A stretch of 33,320 nt of DNA from Lentisphaeria bacterium (GCA_017507125.1 JAFWBQ010000019.1:1-33320), one strand, 5' to 3'. Shown: positions 13,827 through 22,317, numbered from the stretch's first letter. Made by a program: numbers and translations. The notes: generated by a model from the letters alone, not told the origin.

Positions 13827-16339
13827 AATTTCCCCAGGACAATCTGACGCCCATGATGCGGCAGTACAAAGAGGCCAAGGCTTCCATACCTCCTGATGCC
13901 GTACTGCTTTTCAGACTGGGGGATTTTTATGAGGAGTTTTTTGAAGATGCCGAAAAGGTCAGTTCCGTACTGGATCTTGTTCTGACCAAACGTCAGGGCT
14001 ATCCCATGTGCGGATTCCCCTATCATGCCCTTGAAAGCTATCTGCCCAAACTGGTCGGTGCCGGACTTAAAGTCGCTATCGCCGACCAGATGGAAGATCC
14101 CAAACTTGCCAAGGGGATCGTCAAACGTGAGATCACCCGGATCATCACTCCCGGCACGGTTACCGAAAGTACCATGCTCAACGCCGGGATCAACAACTAT
14201 GCCGCTGCTCTCTGCCGGGATAAAAACGGTACTTATGCCCTTGCTGTGCTGGATATCAGTGTGGGGGAGTTTTTTGTTTTCACCGGCAACGGGGAACAGA
14301 TAGACTCCGAGCTCAGGCGTTTTGATGTCAGAGAGACCCTTGTGGACAGAGGATTGCTGGAAGAACTCAAAGAAACGCCTCCTCTTCCGGGCCCCGAAAA
14401 GATGCTTTTTACAGAACTTGATCCTTATGAGTTCGATTTTCAGGATAACCACTCCTACCTCTGTGACCATTTCGGCGTCATTTCCATGGATGGTTTCGGC
14501 TGCCGGGATTTTCCTCAGGCAGTTTGTGCCGCCGGTGCTCTTTTACGCTATGCGGTCCTTAATCTGCGCCATGAAGCAGGACACGTTACCAAACTGGAAC
14601 TTCGTTCATGCAGCGGTGCTCTGGAGCTTGATCCCATCTCTCTGCGGAACCTTGAGATCGTTTCCTCCATGTATGACAAGAGCAAAGCAGGCTCTCTGCT
14701 GGGTGTTATTGATAAGACCGTGACTCCCATGGGCGGCAGAAAATTGCGGAACTGGCTGCTGCGTCCCCTTAAGGAACATGATCCCATCGTTGAGCGTCTG
14801 GATGCCGTTGAAGCGTTTCAGTACGATCAGCTATCTCTGGCAGAACTCCGTGAGACCATCGGTGTTGTCCGTGATATAGAACGTATCACAGGCAAACTCA
14901 ATATCGGCAGTGCAGGCCCCCGGGATATGCTTGCTCTGGCAGTTTCTCTGGAGTGTCTCCCCGGCGTGAAAATGCTCCTTGAGCCCTTTTATCTGCCTGT
15001 TTTTGAAAAGGAACTCAGCCGCATTGCCGATTTTTCAGAACTGGTCAGGGAAATTTTTGACACTGTGGACGAAAATACCCCGGCTCTTCTTGCTGACGGA
15101 GGCGTTATCAAAAGCGGATTTTCACCAGAACTTGATGAACTGCGTTCCGCTGCCACCGAGGGCAAAAACTGGCTGGCGCAGATCCAGATGCGCGAAATAG
15201 AACGCACAGGTATCAAGTCTCTCAAAGTGAAGTTCAACTCCGTTTTCGGCTATTATATCGAAGTGAGCAAATCCAATTTGAGCGCTGTTCCGGAAGATTA
15301 TGTACGTAAACAGACCCTTGTCAACGCGGAACGCTTTATTACGCCGGAACTCAAGGAGCTTGAGAACAAGATTCTGGGCGCCGAGGAAAAGGCCCGGAAT
15401 CTGGAAAGCGAGATCTTTTCTCAGCTTCGTGCCCATGCCGTCGGATACACCCACGCACTTCAGGAGGCCGCCGATGCTGTCGCAGCTGTGGACGCCCTCA
15501 GCGCCCTTGCCGAGACCGCCCGGCTCAACCACTATATACGACCTGCCATCTTTGAAGATGACCGTCTGGTGATCCACGGGGGAAGGCACCCGGTGATCGA
15601 TCGTATGTCCCCCGGCAACTTTGTTCCCAATGACTGCCATCTGGATGGTGATCTCAATCGGCTCATGCTTATTACCGGCCCCAATATGGCAGGTAAATCC
15701 ACCTATATCCGGCAGACGGCGCTTCTGGTCATCATGGCTCAGGCGGGATCATTCATCCCTGCCGACTCCGCTGAAATAGGACTTGTGGACCGGATCTTCA
15801 CCCGGGTGGGCGCCGCCGATGACCTTGCCCGGGGGCAGAGTACATTCATGGTCGAAATGCTTGAAACAGCCAATATCCTGAACCATGCCACGGCGAAGAG
15901 CCTTGTGATCCTTGACGAGATCGGCAGAGGAACCAGCACCTTTGACGGACTTTCCATCGCCTGGTCGGTGGCGGAATTCCTTCACGATGAGATCCGCTGC
16001 CGCACCCAGTTCGCCACTCATTATCACGAATTGACCGAACTGGCAAGGACGCGCCGGGGCGTCAACAACTACAATGTGGCTGTGCGCGAATACGGTGATG
16101 ATATCATCTTTCTGCGCCAGATCGTTCCCGGTCCCAGCGACCGCAGTTATGGTATCCATGTGGCGAAACTTGCCGGACTTCCCCAGGAGGTACTGAGCCG
16201 CGCCAACGATCTTCTGGAGCTGCTGGAACGCACGGGTGATGCACAGCGCGATGCTGTGACCCGTCTTCCCCGTCACGCGGTCAGACTCAAAAAGAAGGGC
16301 CGCCGTGACGATGATTCTGAACAATTACTGTTATTTTAA
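13823..16339 (+). CDS. mutS: DNA mismatch repair protein MutS
   Basis: MutS recognises base mismatches and recruits MutL. The 838-aa protein has the N-terminal mismatch-wedge motif in LGDFYEEFFEDAE and the linker and lever regions (KSGFSPELDELR, VFGYYIEVSKSN). Its ATPase has Walker A TGPNMAGKSTYIRQ, Walker B LVILDEIGRGTSTFDG and the THYHELTEL segment. The last residues, EQLLLF, look like a sliding-clamp binding motif (QxxLF) at the extreme C-terminus. Length is typical of MutS1. The ATG overlaps the folB stop by 4 nt, so it is translationally coupled to a pterin gene, an uncommon partnership worth noting. Confidence 0.98.
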   Translation: MKFPQDNLTPMMRQYKEAKASIPPDAVLLFRLGDFYEEFFEDAEKVSSVLDLVLTKRQGYPMCGFPYHALESYLPKLVGAGLKVAIADQMEDPKLAKGIVKREITRIITPGTVTESTMLNAGINNYAAALCRDKNGTYALAVLDISVGEFFVFTGNGEQIDSELRRFDVRETLVDRGLLEELKETPPLPGPEKMLFTELDPYEFDFQDNHSYLCDHFGVISMDGFGCRDFPQAVCAAGALLRYAVLNLRHEAGHVTKLELRSCSGALELDPISLRNLEIVSSMYDKSKAGSLLGVIDKTVTPMGGRKLRNWLLRPLKEHDPIVERLDAVEAFQYDQLSLAELRETIGVVRDIERITGKLNIGSAGPRDMLALAVSLECLPGVKMLLEPFYLPVFEKELSRIADFSELVREIFDTVDENTPALLADGGVIKSGFSPELDELRSAATEGKNWLAQIQMREIERTGIKSLKVKFNSVFGYYIEVSKSNLSAVPEDYVRKQTLVNAERFITPELKELENKILGAEEKARNLESEIFSQLRAHAVGYTHALQEAADAVAAVDALSALAETARLNHYIRPAIFEDDRLVIHGGRHPVIDRMSPGNFVPNDCHLDGDLNRLMLITGPNMAGKSTYIRQTALLVIMAQAGSFIPADSAEIGLVDRIFTRVGAADDLARGQSTFMVEMLETANILNHATAKSLVILDEIGRGTSTFDGLSIAWSVAEFLHDEIRCRTQFATHYHELTELARTRRGVNNYNVAVREYGDDIIFLRQIVPGPSDRSYGIHVAKLAGLPQEVLSRANDLLELLERTGDAQRDAVTRLPRHAVRLKKKGRRDDDSEQLLLF

Positions 16340-16351
16340 GGAGTTTTGAAA

Positions 16352-17251
16352 ATGAGCCGGATCCCCTTGTCACACATGCCCTGCGGCGCCAGCGGAGTTC
16401 CTGACCCCCTGATGGCCAATCTCTTTGCTGAGTTTGCCGCCAACGGTGCCGAATTTATTGTTATCAATGAACATATGGCAGCCCGTATCATTGATGAAAG
16501 ACGCTATTACAGCGTCCTTGAAAGTCAGATACGCAAGGCCGGCATCAAGCTCTTTGAGATCCACGCTCCTTTCGGTGAGTGCTGGGATCTCAATTGCAGT
16601 GTGGTTTCCCGCAGAGATGAGATGATCCGCGAACATATCCGCTGCATGAACTACGCCGCCGAAGCCGGATGCAAAACCTATGTGATCCACGTTGGCGCAT
16701 GGGACTGCATTTTCAGACCGGAAATTTCTCTTGAAAAGATGCGCTCCCTGGCGCTGGATTCTCTGGAAAAACTTCTCCCCGCCGCCGAAAAGGCAGGGAT
16801 CATTCTGGCTGTGGAAAACAGTTTTGAAATGTCCAACGCCACCGATGAGGTGGTGTGGCTGCTGAAACACTTTGACTCCCCCTTTATGGGATGCTGCTTT
16901 GATACGGGCCACGCCAACTACATGGCGCCCTCTCCCGACGGCAAGCCCAAAGCCTATTCCGCCTATCAGGTGGAACAGGCGTGGCGGGGCAACCTGATCC
17001 AGGAACCGGCGGCGCTGGAAAAACTGCTGCCCTATATCGTTACCTGTCATATCCATGATAACAACGGCCTCGGCGATCAGCACAGCCTGCCCGGAAGAGG
17101 CAATATCAACTGGAAAGAGCTGATGCCCAAACTCCTCAGCGCTCCCCGACTGGTCAGCTGTCAGAGCGAAGTGGCATTCATCCGCGACCTGATCCCTGTG
17201 AAAGAGCTTGTTTCCACCATGGAGCGTCTTGTCTACGGCACCTGGGAGTAA
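16352..17251 (+). CDS. Xylose isomerase-like TIM barrel (sugar phosphate isomerase/epimerase family)
   Basis: This 299-aa protein fits the AP_endonuc_2/xylose isomerase-like TIM barrel superfamily. It has strand-end metal-ligand candidates: EIHAPFGE, YVIHVGAWD, LAVENSF (Glu), CFDTGHANY (Asp and His), CHIHDNNGLGDQHSLPGRGNINW (His, Asp, His) and a late SEVAF (Glu). These match the divalent-metal site of sugar epimerases or endonuclease IV. It lacks the length and pattern of a true Nfo, so a sugar isomerase or epimerase is more likely; substrate unknown. The ATG at 16352 follows taaggag by 8 nt; a TTG at 16346 is inferior. It lies 12 nt after mutS and ends the operon. Confidence 0.85.
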   Translation: MSRIPLSHMPCGASGVPDPLMANLFAEFAANGAEFIVINEHMAARIIDERRYYSVLESQIRKAGIKLFEIHAPFGECWDLNCSVVSRRDEMIREHIRCMNYAAEAGCKTYVIHVGAWDCIFRPEISLEKMRSLALDSLEKLLPAAEKAGIILAVENSFEMSNATDEVVWLLKHFDSPFMGCCFDTGHANYMAPSPDGKPKAYSAYQVEQAWRGNLIQEPAALEKLLPYIVTCHIHDNNGLGDQHSLPGRGNINWKELMPKLLSAPRLVSCQSEVAFIRDLIPVKELVSTMERLVYGTWE

Positions 17252-17341
17252 TACCGCCGCTGCTTTTTCAAGCTGTAAAAAAAGGCTCTGTTCCCTTCAC
17301 GGGTAGGTAAAATAATTTTTTTACAAAAAACTTTTACAGAC

Positions 17342-17377
17342 CGCTTTTTATTTTTGAGAACTCAAAAATGAAAAGCG
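17342..17377. repeat. 36-nt near-perfect inverted repeat
   Basis: The 17-nt left arm (17342-17358, cgctttttatttttgag) matches the right arm (17361-17377) except for one G-T pair. Only two bases separate them. With A and T stretches on both sides it could act as a terminator for either strand, most plausibly for the mutS-TIM barrel transcript. It could instead be a protein-binding palindrome. Confidence 0.7.
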
Positions 17378-17393
17378 TTACTGAAAAAGGTTT

Positions 17394-17465
17394 GGGAAAA
17401 GGGGGTGGGGGTTTGGGGCGGGGGAAAAAGACCTTTCCTCAAAAGGGCTTTTCCACCGCCCCAAC
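17394..17465 (+). repeat. G-quadruplex-type motif overlapping a long hairpin
   Basis: Five G-runs (17394-17396, 17401-17405, 17407-17411, 17415-17418, 17420-17424) are separated by loops of 4, 1, 3 and 1 nt, an excellent G4 pattern. The same stretch (17411-17433) can instead pair with 17445-17465 in a roughly 20-bp stem that includes ggggcgg/ccgcccc and aaaag/ctttt. The two folds are mutually exclusive. Confidence 0.65.
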
Positions 17466-17507
17466 TCCCTCAACCTTTTTTACCGACCTTTGTCGGGAAC
17501 AGCGCTT

Positions 17508-17548
17508 AAAAAAAAGCGCCTTGAACGAAGAAAAGTTCAAGGCGCTTT
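17508..17548 (-). terminator. Intrinsic terminator of the DUF4838/CBM gene
   Basis: A perfect 14-bp stem (17513-17526 with 17535-17548, core GCGCCTTGAAC/GTTCAAGGCGC) has an 8-nt loop. On the minus strand it is followed by a run of eight T (A at 17508-17515). It lies 18 nt beyond the stop codon of the minus-strand gene. Confidence 0.9.
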
Positions 17549-17565
17549 GCTTTTGGAAAGAGGTG

Positions 17566-20535
17566 TTATTTCACTTCAACCAGACGCACGTTGTCGACCC
17601 ATGCTTTACCGGTGGCTTTCCGCAGGGTGAAGCCCAGATAAGGTTTGTGTTTGGTTCCGGTATTGGCAGGAGTGGTGAACTCCATTTCCATGCGGACCCA
17701 GTCGTTGGAACCGGTCATGGCGGCAGTTGGCATTGAGAAGTACTGCTTGGCAGGACCGGGGCCGCCGGTGCGGATATAGGAGTAGAAACCGCTGGCGTTA
17801 CGCTCCTGAGCCTTTACATTTTCCAGCTTCACAGAGAAGGAGAAAAGGTATTTGGTATTGGGTTTGAGGGCGGGGAAGTAGGTCAGTCCCTCGCCGGGAG
17901 TCAGCACCGCAGAGGCGCCGGCGGTACGGAAGGTCTTGTTGTCAACGATCAGCACCTTGTTGCCGTACCACTGTCCCTTTTTCCAGTTTCCGAGGAAACG
18001 CTTGCCGTAGGGCTTGACTTCAAAGTCGCCAAAAAGGATGATGGAGTCGTTGGGGACTTTGTCGGCGATGAGGACAACGCCGCAGTTCTCAGGATTCTGT
18101 TTGGGGAAGGGAGACCAGACATAGTAGGGCTGGACATTTTTTCCTTTCAGCATACGGCCCCGGGTGAAGTTCGCCATGAAACTCTTTTTGCCTTTGAGTT
18201 CAGGCATGGAACTGCGGGGAATACGCAACTCTGCGATCCACTTTTTGCCGGGAACGATGCCGGATTTGTATTCCACATTGCTGTTCCACTTCATATCGTA
18301 TTTTTTGACCACCCAGCGCATATCGGTGACGCATCCGTTGCTGCCCAGCATGATCTGGTAAAGTACATCGGATTTACGGTCGTCGCTGAAAAAGAGCTCC
18401 ACAAGGTTGTCCCGCCAGAGATCCATTTCATCAAATTTGCGTTTGGCTTCAAGAAGGTTGTTTGTCTCAGGCTCTTCGCACTCAAAGGCAAAGTAGAAGT
18501 TATCTTTATCGCAGAGCATACGCACCTGAGTTCCCACCTCAATGGGGGTGTCTTTTTTGGTACGGGAGATCATGTGGACAGGGGTGGAACGCTTCCACTC
18601 CTTTTCGCTGAGTTTGCCGTCGATGGTGATCTTGGCTGTGGTTTCGGGCATGGCGGCGGTCCAGATCTTCCGGTCATTGTTGGCTTTGTCAAACTCTTTT
18701 CTGCCGTCAAGGACTTTGCCCCACAGCTCTTTGCGGATGAATTTTACACGGGCAAGAGCCGCTTTGTCTTTGGCGGTGAGCTTTTCAGCCTTGTCAAAGA
18801 GTCCTTCGATGCGCTTGATCTCAGCGGGGGAGTAGATCTTGTTCCAGATGTCATACTGAGAGGGCAGCGCCGCCTGGGGACCGATGGAGGTTTCACGGAT
18901 GTTGGCCATGATGTCTTTGAGCCAGTGCTTTTCCCAGGTGAGATAGATCTCTTTCAGCACAGGAGCCGCTTTGCCGTACATGAGAGCGTAGTGCTCATCC
19001 ATGAGGGCGTTGACATCGGTATTGCTGTCCCAGAGGACTTTGCCGAGAACATAGAAGTTCATGGCGCCGAAAAGCCAGTGGTCGGTTTCGGATTCAAAGA
19101 AGGTTCCGAAGGAGTGGGGAGCGCTCTTTTTGAAGAAACTGCCCACAGCATAGGGGGTGAAGTTGGGGATATCGGTGATGGCGTTGCCGCACTTGGTGGC
19201 ATAGGTCCACAGATAGGTCTTCTGTCCCAGCTTCTTGTACCAGTCGGCGAGAAGCTGCATATCTTTGGTCTGGGCGGCGGGGTTCATCTCTTTCCAGGGA
19301 CCGGTGAGAGCCAGGTGGACGATCATGTTGGAGGGGATCTTTCTCCGGGGGATCCGTTTGTATTCGGCGTATGCCATAACGGTGATGTATCCGGGGATCT
19401 TGTTGGCGGTGAGGCGCTCGGCAATGTCTATTTTGAAGTCCCAGATCATTTCAGAGACCGCCTGGGGACCTTTGGCGTAGATGGCCTTGCATTTGGGGCA
19501 CTGGCAGGCGAACATGCCGTCGTTGGGCATGATGTTGAAGAAGGGACGGTTGAAGAAATTGCTGTTCCAGTAGACTTTGCCATTGGGCATGAGGACATTG
19601 CGGCTGGTGGCGGGTTTGCCCTGAAGGAATGCGGCTGCATCCTGATAGATCACCTCTTTCACAGGAGAGGTGAAGCAGAGATGTCCCATGCGGGTGCTGG
19701 GGGCGGTGATGTGGGTTCCGTCCATACGGGAACCGTCGCCCCGGAGTGCAAAGTATTCAGGGTTGCTCTTGCGGAATCTCTGGACAAGACCCAGATAGGC
19801 AAGTCCGTGGCAGTTGGGGATCCGCAGAGTGCTCATGCGCTGATAGAAGTTGGTCTTTCTGCTCACGCCCAGCTTTTTCATGCTCTCAGGCAGATAGTCC
19901 GTTTTGTTTTTGTTGAGGGCTTTCAGCTCGATGCAGTAGATCTGACGGTACTGGCTGTCGGGACGGTCTGCGATGTCAATGGCGGGGAGTTCCCAGTTTT
20001 TCTTCACAGGGACGATGGTTCCCATGTCGCCGGGGAAGTAGAATTTGACGCCGCCGAAGCGTTCAAGGAAATCGTAGACGCCCGTCAGGGTTCCACGCTC
20101 TTTGAAAGATTGCTTCACCGCGTCGCGGGAGGGGGCATCGTTGCCGATGATGATGACATTGCCTTTGAAGCTCTTGATAAAGAATCCGTCACGGTCAAGA
20201 TTTTTCAGGTCGATACCCGCAGCGGCAGCGGCTTTTTTGTCCCCCACGATAATGGCGGGGACTTTGCCGGTGGGCGCAGTTTTGACGGTCACTTTGGAAT
20301 TGGTGATCCTGCCCATGAAATCTGCCAGCTCCTGAGCGGCGAATTTGGCAATGGGAGCGGCGCTCCGGGGGACGACCACTTCAAAGGCGGCCTTGCCGTT
20401 TTTGACCAGGGTGATTTCCGCTTTTTTACCTACATTGTACCGCCGGGGACTGACGGCTTTGGGTGCGAAAGCCGGCATAGCTTCGCAGCAGAGGAAGGTG
20501 GACACTGCAAGTGCCGCGATCAGTAATTTTTTCAT
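17566..20535 (-). CDS. Secreted DUF4838-type protein with CBM9-like and C-terminal carbohydrate-binding domains
   Basis: This 989-aa protein is probably exported; its signal peptide MKKLLIAALAVSTFLCC has a cleavage site near AFA (residue 24). Residues ~50-190 resemble the N-terminal domain of alpha-glucuronidase-like enzymes (APIAKFAAQELADFMGRI through VYDFLERFGGVKFYFPGD). Residues ~200-570 fit DUF4838, with a CQCPKC pair near 345. A CBM9-like beta-sandwich follows at ~635-820 (ITIDGKLSEKEW, FYFAFECEEPE, NLVELFFSDD). A CBM4/9-like jelly roll ends the protein (~830-989, LFGDFEVKPYG to AWVDNVRLVEV). Such proteins are abundant in Lentisphaerota and are presumed to act on host or plant glycans, but the substrate is unproven. 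It is monocistronic with its own promoter and terminator. aaaggag lies 6 nt before the ATG. Confidence 0.88.
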   Translation of the reverse strand: MKKLLIAALAVSTFLCCEAMPAFAPKAVSPRRYNVGKKAEITLVKNGKAAFEVVVPRSAAPIAKFAAQELADFMGRITNSKVTVKTAPTGKVPAIIVGDKKAAAAAGIDLKNLDRDGFFIKSFKGNVIIIGNDAPSRDAVKQSFKERGTLTGVYDFLERFGGVKFYFPGDMGTIVPVKKNWELPAIDIADRPDSQYRQIYCIELKALNKNKTDYLPESMKKLGVSRKTNFYQRMSTLRIPNCHGLAYLGLVQRFRKSNPEYFALRGDGSRMDGTHITAPSTRMGHLCFTSPVKEVIYQDAAAFLQGKPATSRNVLMPNGKVYWNSNFFNRPFFNIMPNDGMFACQCPKCKAIYAKGPQAVSEMIWDFKIDIAERLTANKIPGYITVMAYAEYKRIPRRKIPSNMIVHLALTGPWKEMNPAAQTKDMQLLADWYKKLGQKTYLWTYATKCGNAITDIPNFTPYAVGSFFKKSAPHSFGTFFESETDHWLFGAMNFYVLGKVLWDSNTDVNALMDEHYALMYGKAAPVLKEIYLTWEKHWLKDIMANIRETSIGPQAALPSQYDIWNKIYSPAEIKRIEGLFDKAEKLTAKDKAALARVKFIRKELWGKVLDGRKEFDKANNDRKIWTAAMPETTAKITIDGKLSEKEWKRSTPVHMISRTKKDTPIEVGTQVRMLCDKDNFYFAFECEEPETNNLLEAKRKFDEMDLWRDNLVELFFSDDRKSDVLYQIMLGSNGCVTDMRWVVKKYDMKWNSNVEYKSGIVPGKKWIAELRIPRSSMPELKGKKSFMANFTRGRMLKGKNVQPYYVWSPFPKQNPENCGVVLIADKVPNDSIILFGDFEVKPYGKRFLGNWKKGQWYGNKVLIVDNKTFRTAGASAVLTPGEGLTYFPALKPNTKYLFSFSVKLENVKAQERNASGFYSYIRTGGPGPAKQYFSMPTAAMTGSNDWVRMEMEFTTPANTGTKHKPYLGFTLRKATGKAWVDNVRLVEVK

Positions 20536-20571
20536 ACAATACTCCTTTTGTTGGTGAAAAAATGCTTATTT

Positions 20572-20600
20572 ACTATACTTCTGAAAAAAGTATTTGTCAA
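20572..20600 (-). promoter_or_regulatory. Strong sigma70-type promoter for the DUF4838/CBM gene
   Basis: On the minus strand: TTGACA (20600-20595), a 17-nt spacer, TATAGT (20577-20572). The predicted start is about 30 nt before the ribosome-binding site. It lies downstream of the cstA terminator, so the two minus-strand genes are separate units. Confidence 0.75.
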
Positions 20601-20622
20601 GAGAATGAATGGAATACAGAAC

Positions 20623-20658
20623 AAAAAAATCCCCCTGCCGTAATTCAGAGCAGGGGGA
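20623..20658 (-). terminator. Intrinsic terminator of the cstA-like gene
   Basis: On the minus strand CCCCCTGC (20657-20650) pairs with GCAGGGGG (20638-20631), followed by a run of T (A at 20623-20629). It begins 23 nt after the stop codon. Confidence 0.9.
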
Positions 20659-20681
20659 GACGCAGGAGCGTTTATTCCGGA

Positions 20682-22157
20682 TCATTTTTCACTTTTCGGC
20701 GTTGCGGCAAGTTTCCTGCCCCGCATTTCAGCCCAGACACCGGCGCAGCAGGCAAAGGCGGCGGCGATGATGTATGAGATGTTCAGGGGAACTCTCAAGC
20801 CCACAGGAGCTCCCAGAGTCTTGGAACTCAGAAGATAGGTGCAGGTGATGAAGAGCATGAAAAGTCCGGGGATCAGGGTGATGGCAGTGGGTTTGTTCTG
20901 TTTGTTCAGGTAGACCGTGGCGGCGACCAGAGTGCAGACGGCGATGACCTGATTGGCCCAGGCAAAATAGTTCCAGAGCATGTTGAAACTCTTTGCGTCC
21001 TGATTTGACCACCAGAGAAGCAGAGCGACGATGACGATCATGGGGAGACACACCAGAAAGCGTTTGAGAAGAGGTTTCTGGTCGATATGGAACTTTTCAG
21101 AAAGACTCAGACGGCAGCTCCGCAAAGCGGTATCCCCTGAAGTAACGGCAAGGATGATGACACTCAGAACAGTGATGCCTCCCACCCAGGTGCCGAGAAA
21201 GTAGTCCACGATCTTTCCCAGAGCCACAGGGGCGGCAAGTTTCATGGTTTCAGGCAGAATGTTGAAGACCGCCAGCGCTGCCGCTGCCCAGACCATGGCG
21301 ATGAAGCCTTCAAGAACCATCATGCCGTAGAAGCTGCTCCGGGCCTGACGTTCAGAGCGCATGGTGCGGGCGATGATGGGGGACTGGGTGGCGTGGAATC
21401 CTGAAATGATACCGCAGGCAATGGTGATGAAAAGCATGGGCAGAACAGGTGCGGTGCTTTTTCCGGCTTTGAATGCGGCGCTTTCCTGAAGAATGGAGGG
21501 ATCGGCAATGCCTGCTATCATCAGTTTCACAAAGATGGCAAGGGTTCCCAGAAGCAGGAGTCCGCCGAAGATGGGATAGCAGTTGCCGATGATCTTGTCA
21601 ACAGGGAACATGGTGGCGATGATGTAATAAAGGAAAACGCCCCCCACCGCGTACCAGAAGTAGCAGTTTTGAAGAGGATCGCACTTGGTGAATCCTGAGA
21701 TCATGTCATCCAGGAGATTGGAGGGCACATTGATGAAGACCGCCACCACCAGCATCAGACAGATCATCATGAAGAGGGAAAAGAGATTTCCGAAAGTTTT
21801 TCCGCAGTTCTCCTCAATGAGTCCGGGCAGATTGGCGCCCTTGCTCCGCAGGGACATCATGCCCGCCGCCATGTCGTGAACGGCGCCGCCGATGATGTTG
21901 CCGATGGGGATGAGCAGAAAGACCAGTTCCCCGAACTTGATACCGATGATGACACCGATGACAGGGCCGATACCGGCGATGTTCAGAAGCTGGATGAGCA
22001 TATTCTTCCACTGGGGCATGGGAACGTAATCCACGCCGTCTGTCATGGAAACCGCCGGGGTGGGCCGGTCATCCGGGCTGAAGATCTTTTCCACAAGTTT
22101 TCCGTAGGTGAAGTACCCGGCGATCAGAATCGCCAGACCGATGAGAAAAAGTGTCAT
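20682..22157 (-). CDS. cstA: CstA family peptide/pyruvate-type transporter (carbon starvation protein)
   Basis: CstA-family proteins are inner-membrane transporters for peptides or pyruvate used when carbon is scarce. The 491-aa protein has many membrane helices and clear family segments: GIGPVIGVIIGIKFGELVF with GNIIGGAVHDM, SGFHATQSPIIARTMRSE and TSGDTALRSCRLSLSE. It is a short form compared with the ~700-aa E. coli CstA. I chose the ATG at 22157 because aggaggct lies 6 nt upstream and the protein then starts directly with a membrane helix (MTLFLIGLAILIAGYFTYG). A frame extension to 22199 lacks support. It is divergent from metG with overlapping promoters. The substrate cannot be told from sequence. 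Confidence 0.93.
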   Translation of the reverse strand: MTLFLIGLAILIAGYFTYGKLVEKIFSPDDRPTPAVSMTDGVDYVPMPQWKNMLIQLLNIAGIGPVIGVIIGIKFGELVFLLIPIGNIIGGAVHDMAAGMMSLRSKGANLPGLIEENCGKTFGNLFSLFMMICLMLVVAVFINVPSNLLDDMISGFTKCDPLQNCYFWYAVGGVFLYYIIATMFPVDKIIGNCYPIFGGLLLLGTLAIFVKLMIAGIADPSILQESAAFKAGKSTAPVLPMLFITIACGIISGFHATQSPIIARTMRSERQARSSFYGMMVLEGFIAMVWAAAALAVFNILPETMKLAAPVALGKIVDYFLGTWVGGITVLSVIILAVTSGDTALRSCRLSLSEKFHIDQKPLLKRFLVCLPMIVIVALLLWWSNQDAKSFNMLWNYFAWANQVIAVCTLVAATVYLNKQNKPTAITLIPGLFMLFITCTYLLSSKTLGAPVGLRVPLNISYIIAAAFACCAGVWAEMRGRKLAATPKSEK

Positions 22158-22229
22158 TTTTTTAGCCTCCTGACAACTTTGTTGAAGTAAAAACTTCATA
22201 TAAAAGATAAAAATTTATCCAACTTGTAT

Positions 22230-22258
22230 AATATAACACCTCTTTTTGCTTTTGACAA
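22230..22258 (-). promoter_or_regulatory. cstA promoter, overlapping the metG promoter
   Basis: On the minus strand: TTGTCA (22258-22253), 17-nt spacer, TATATT (22235-22230). Its -35 box shares five bases with the -35 box of the divergent metG promoter (22252-22257), so RNA polymerase probably cannot occupy both at once. Confidence 0.7.
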
Positions 22259-22280
22259 GAGTGTAAAAGTGTGATATATT
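22252..22280 (+). promoter_or_regulatory. metG promoter, consensus-like
   Basis: TTGACA (22252-22257), 17-nt spacer, TATATT (22275-22280). The -35 box is a perfect match and the -10 box a 5 of 6 match. The start would lie about 30 nt before the metG ATG, leaving no room for a long leader or riboswitch. Confidence 0.78.
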
Positions 22281-22317
22281 AATAATAAAATGTATTTTTT
22301 GAAAGGAGACAGAAAGA

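Larger units (their letters stand above)
17252..17565. other. Convergent intergenic region full of inverted repeats
   Basis: This 314-nt region lies between two genes that end towards each other and contains no credible gene. From left to right: ctgtaaaa/ttttacag (17273-17280 with 17332-17339), which encloses gtaaaa/ttttac (17307-17312 with 17319-17324); a 36-nt near-perfect palindrome (17342-17377); a G-rich run with a strong hairpin (17394-17465); ccgac/gtcgg (17483-17487 with 17492-17496); and the terminator of the minus-strand gene (17508-17548). Confidence 0.7.

Noticed and set aside
13730..14470. Minus-strand frame opposite folB and mutS
   Set aside because: The plus strand carries unmistakable FolB and MutS motifs throughout.
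18574..20526. A 650-codon open frame on the plus strand opposite the DUF4838/CBM gene
   Set aside because: It is a GC-driven mirror of the minus-strand gene. The minus strand has a signal peptide, recognised domains, a ribosome-binding site, a promoter and a terminator. The plus frame has low-complexity Gly/Val/Asp sequence and no family features.
22281..22317. T-box or SAM-type leader before metG
   Set aside because: The promoter lies only about 40 nt before the start codon, leaving no room for such an RNA.
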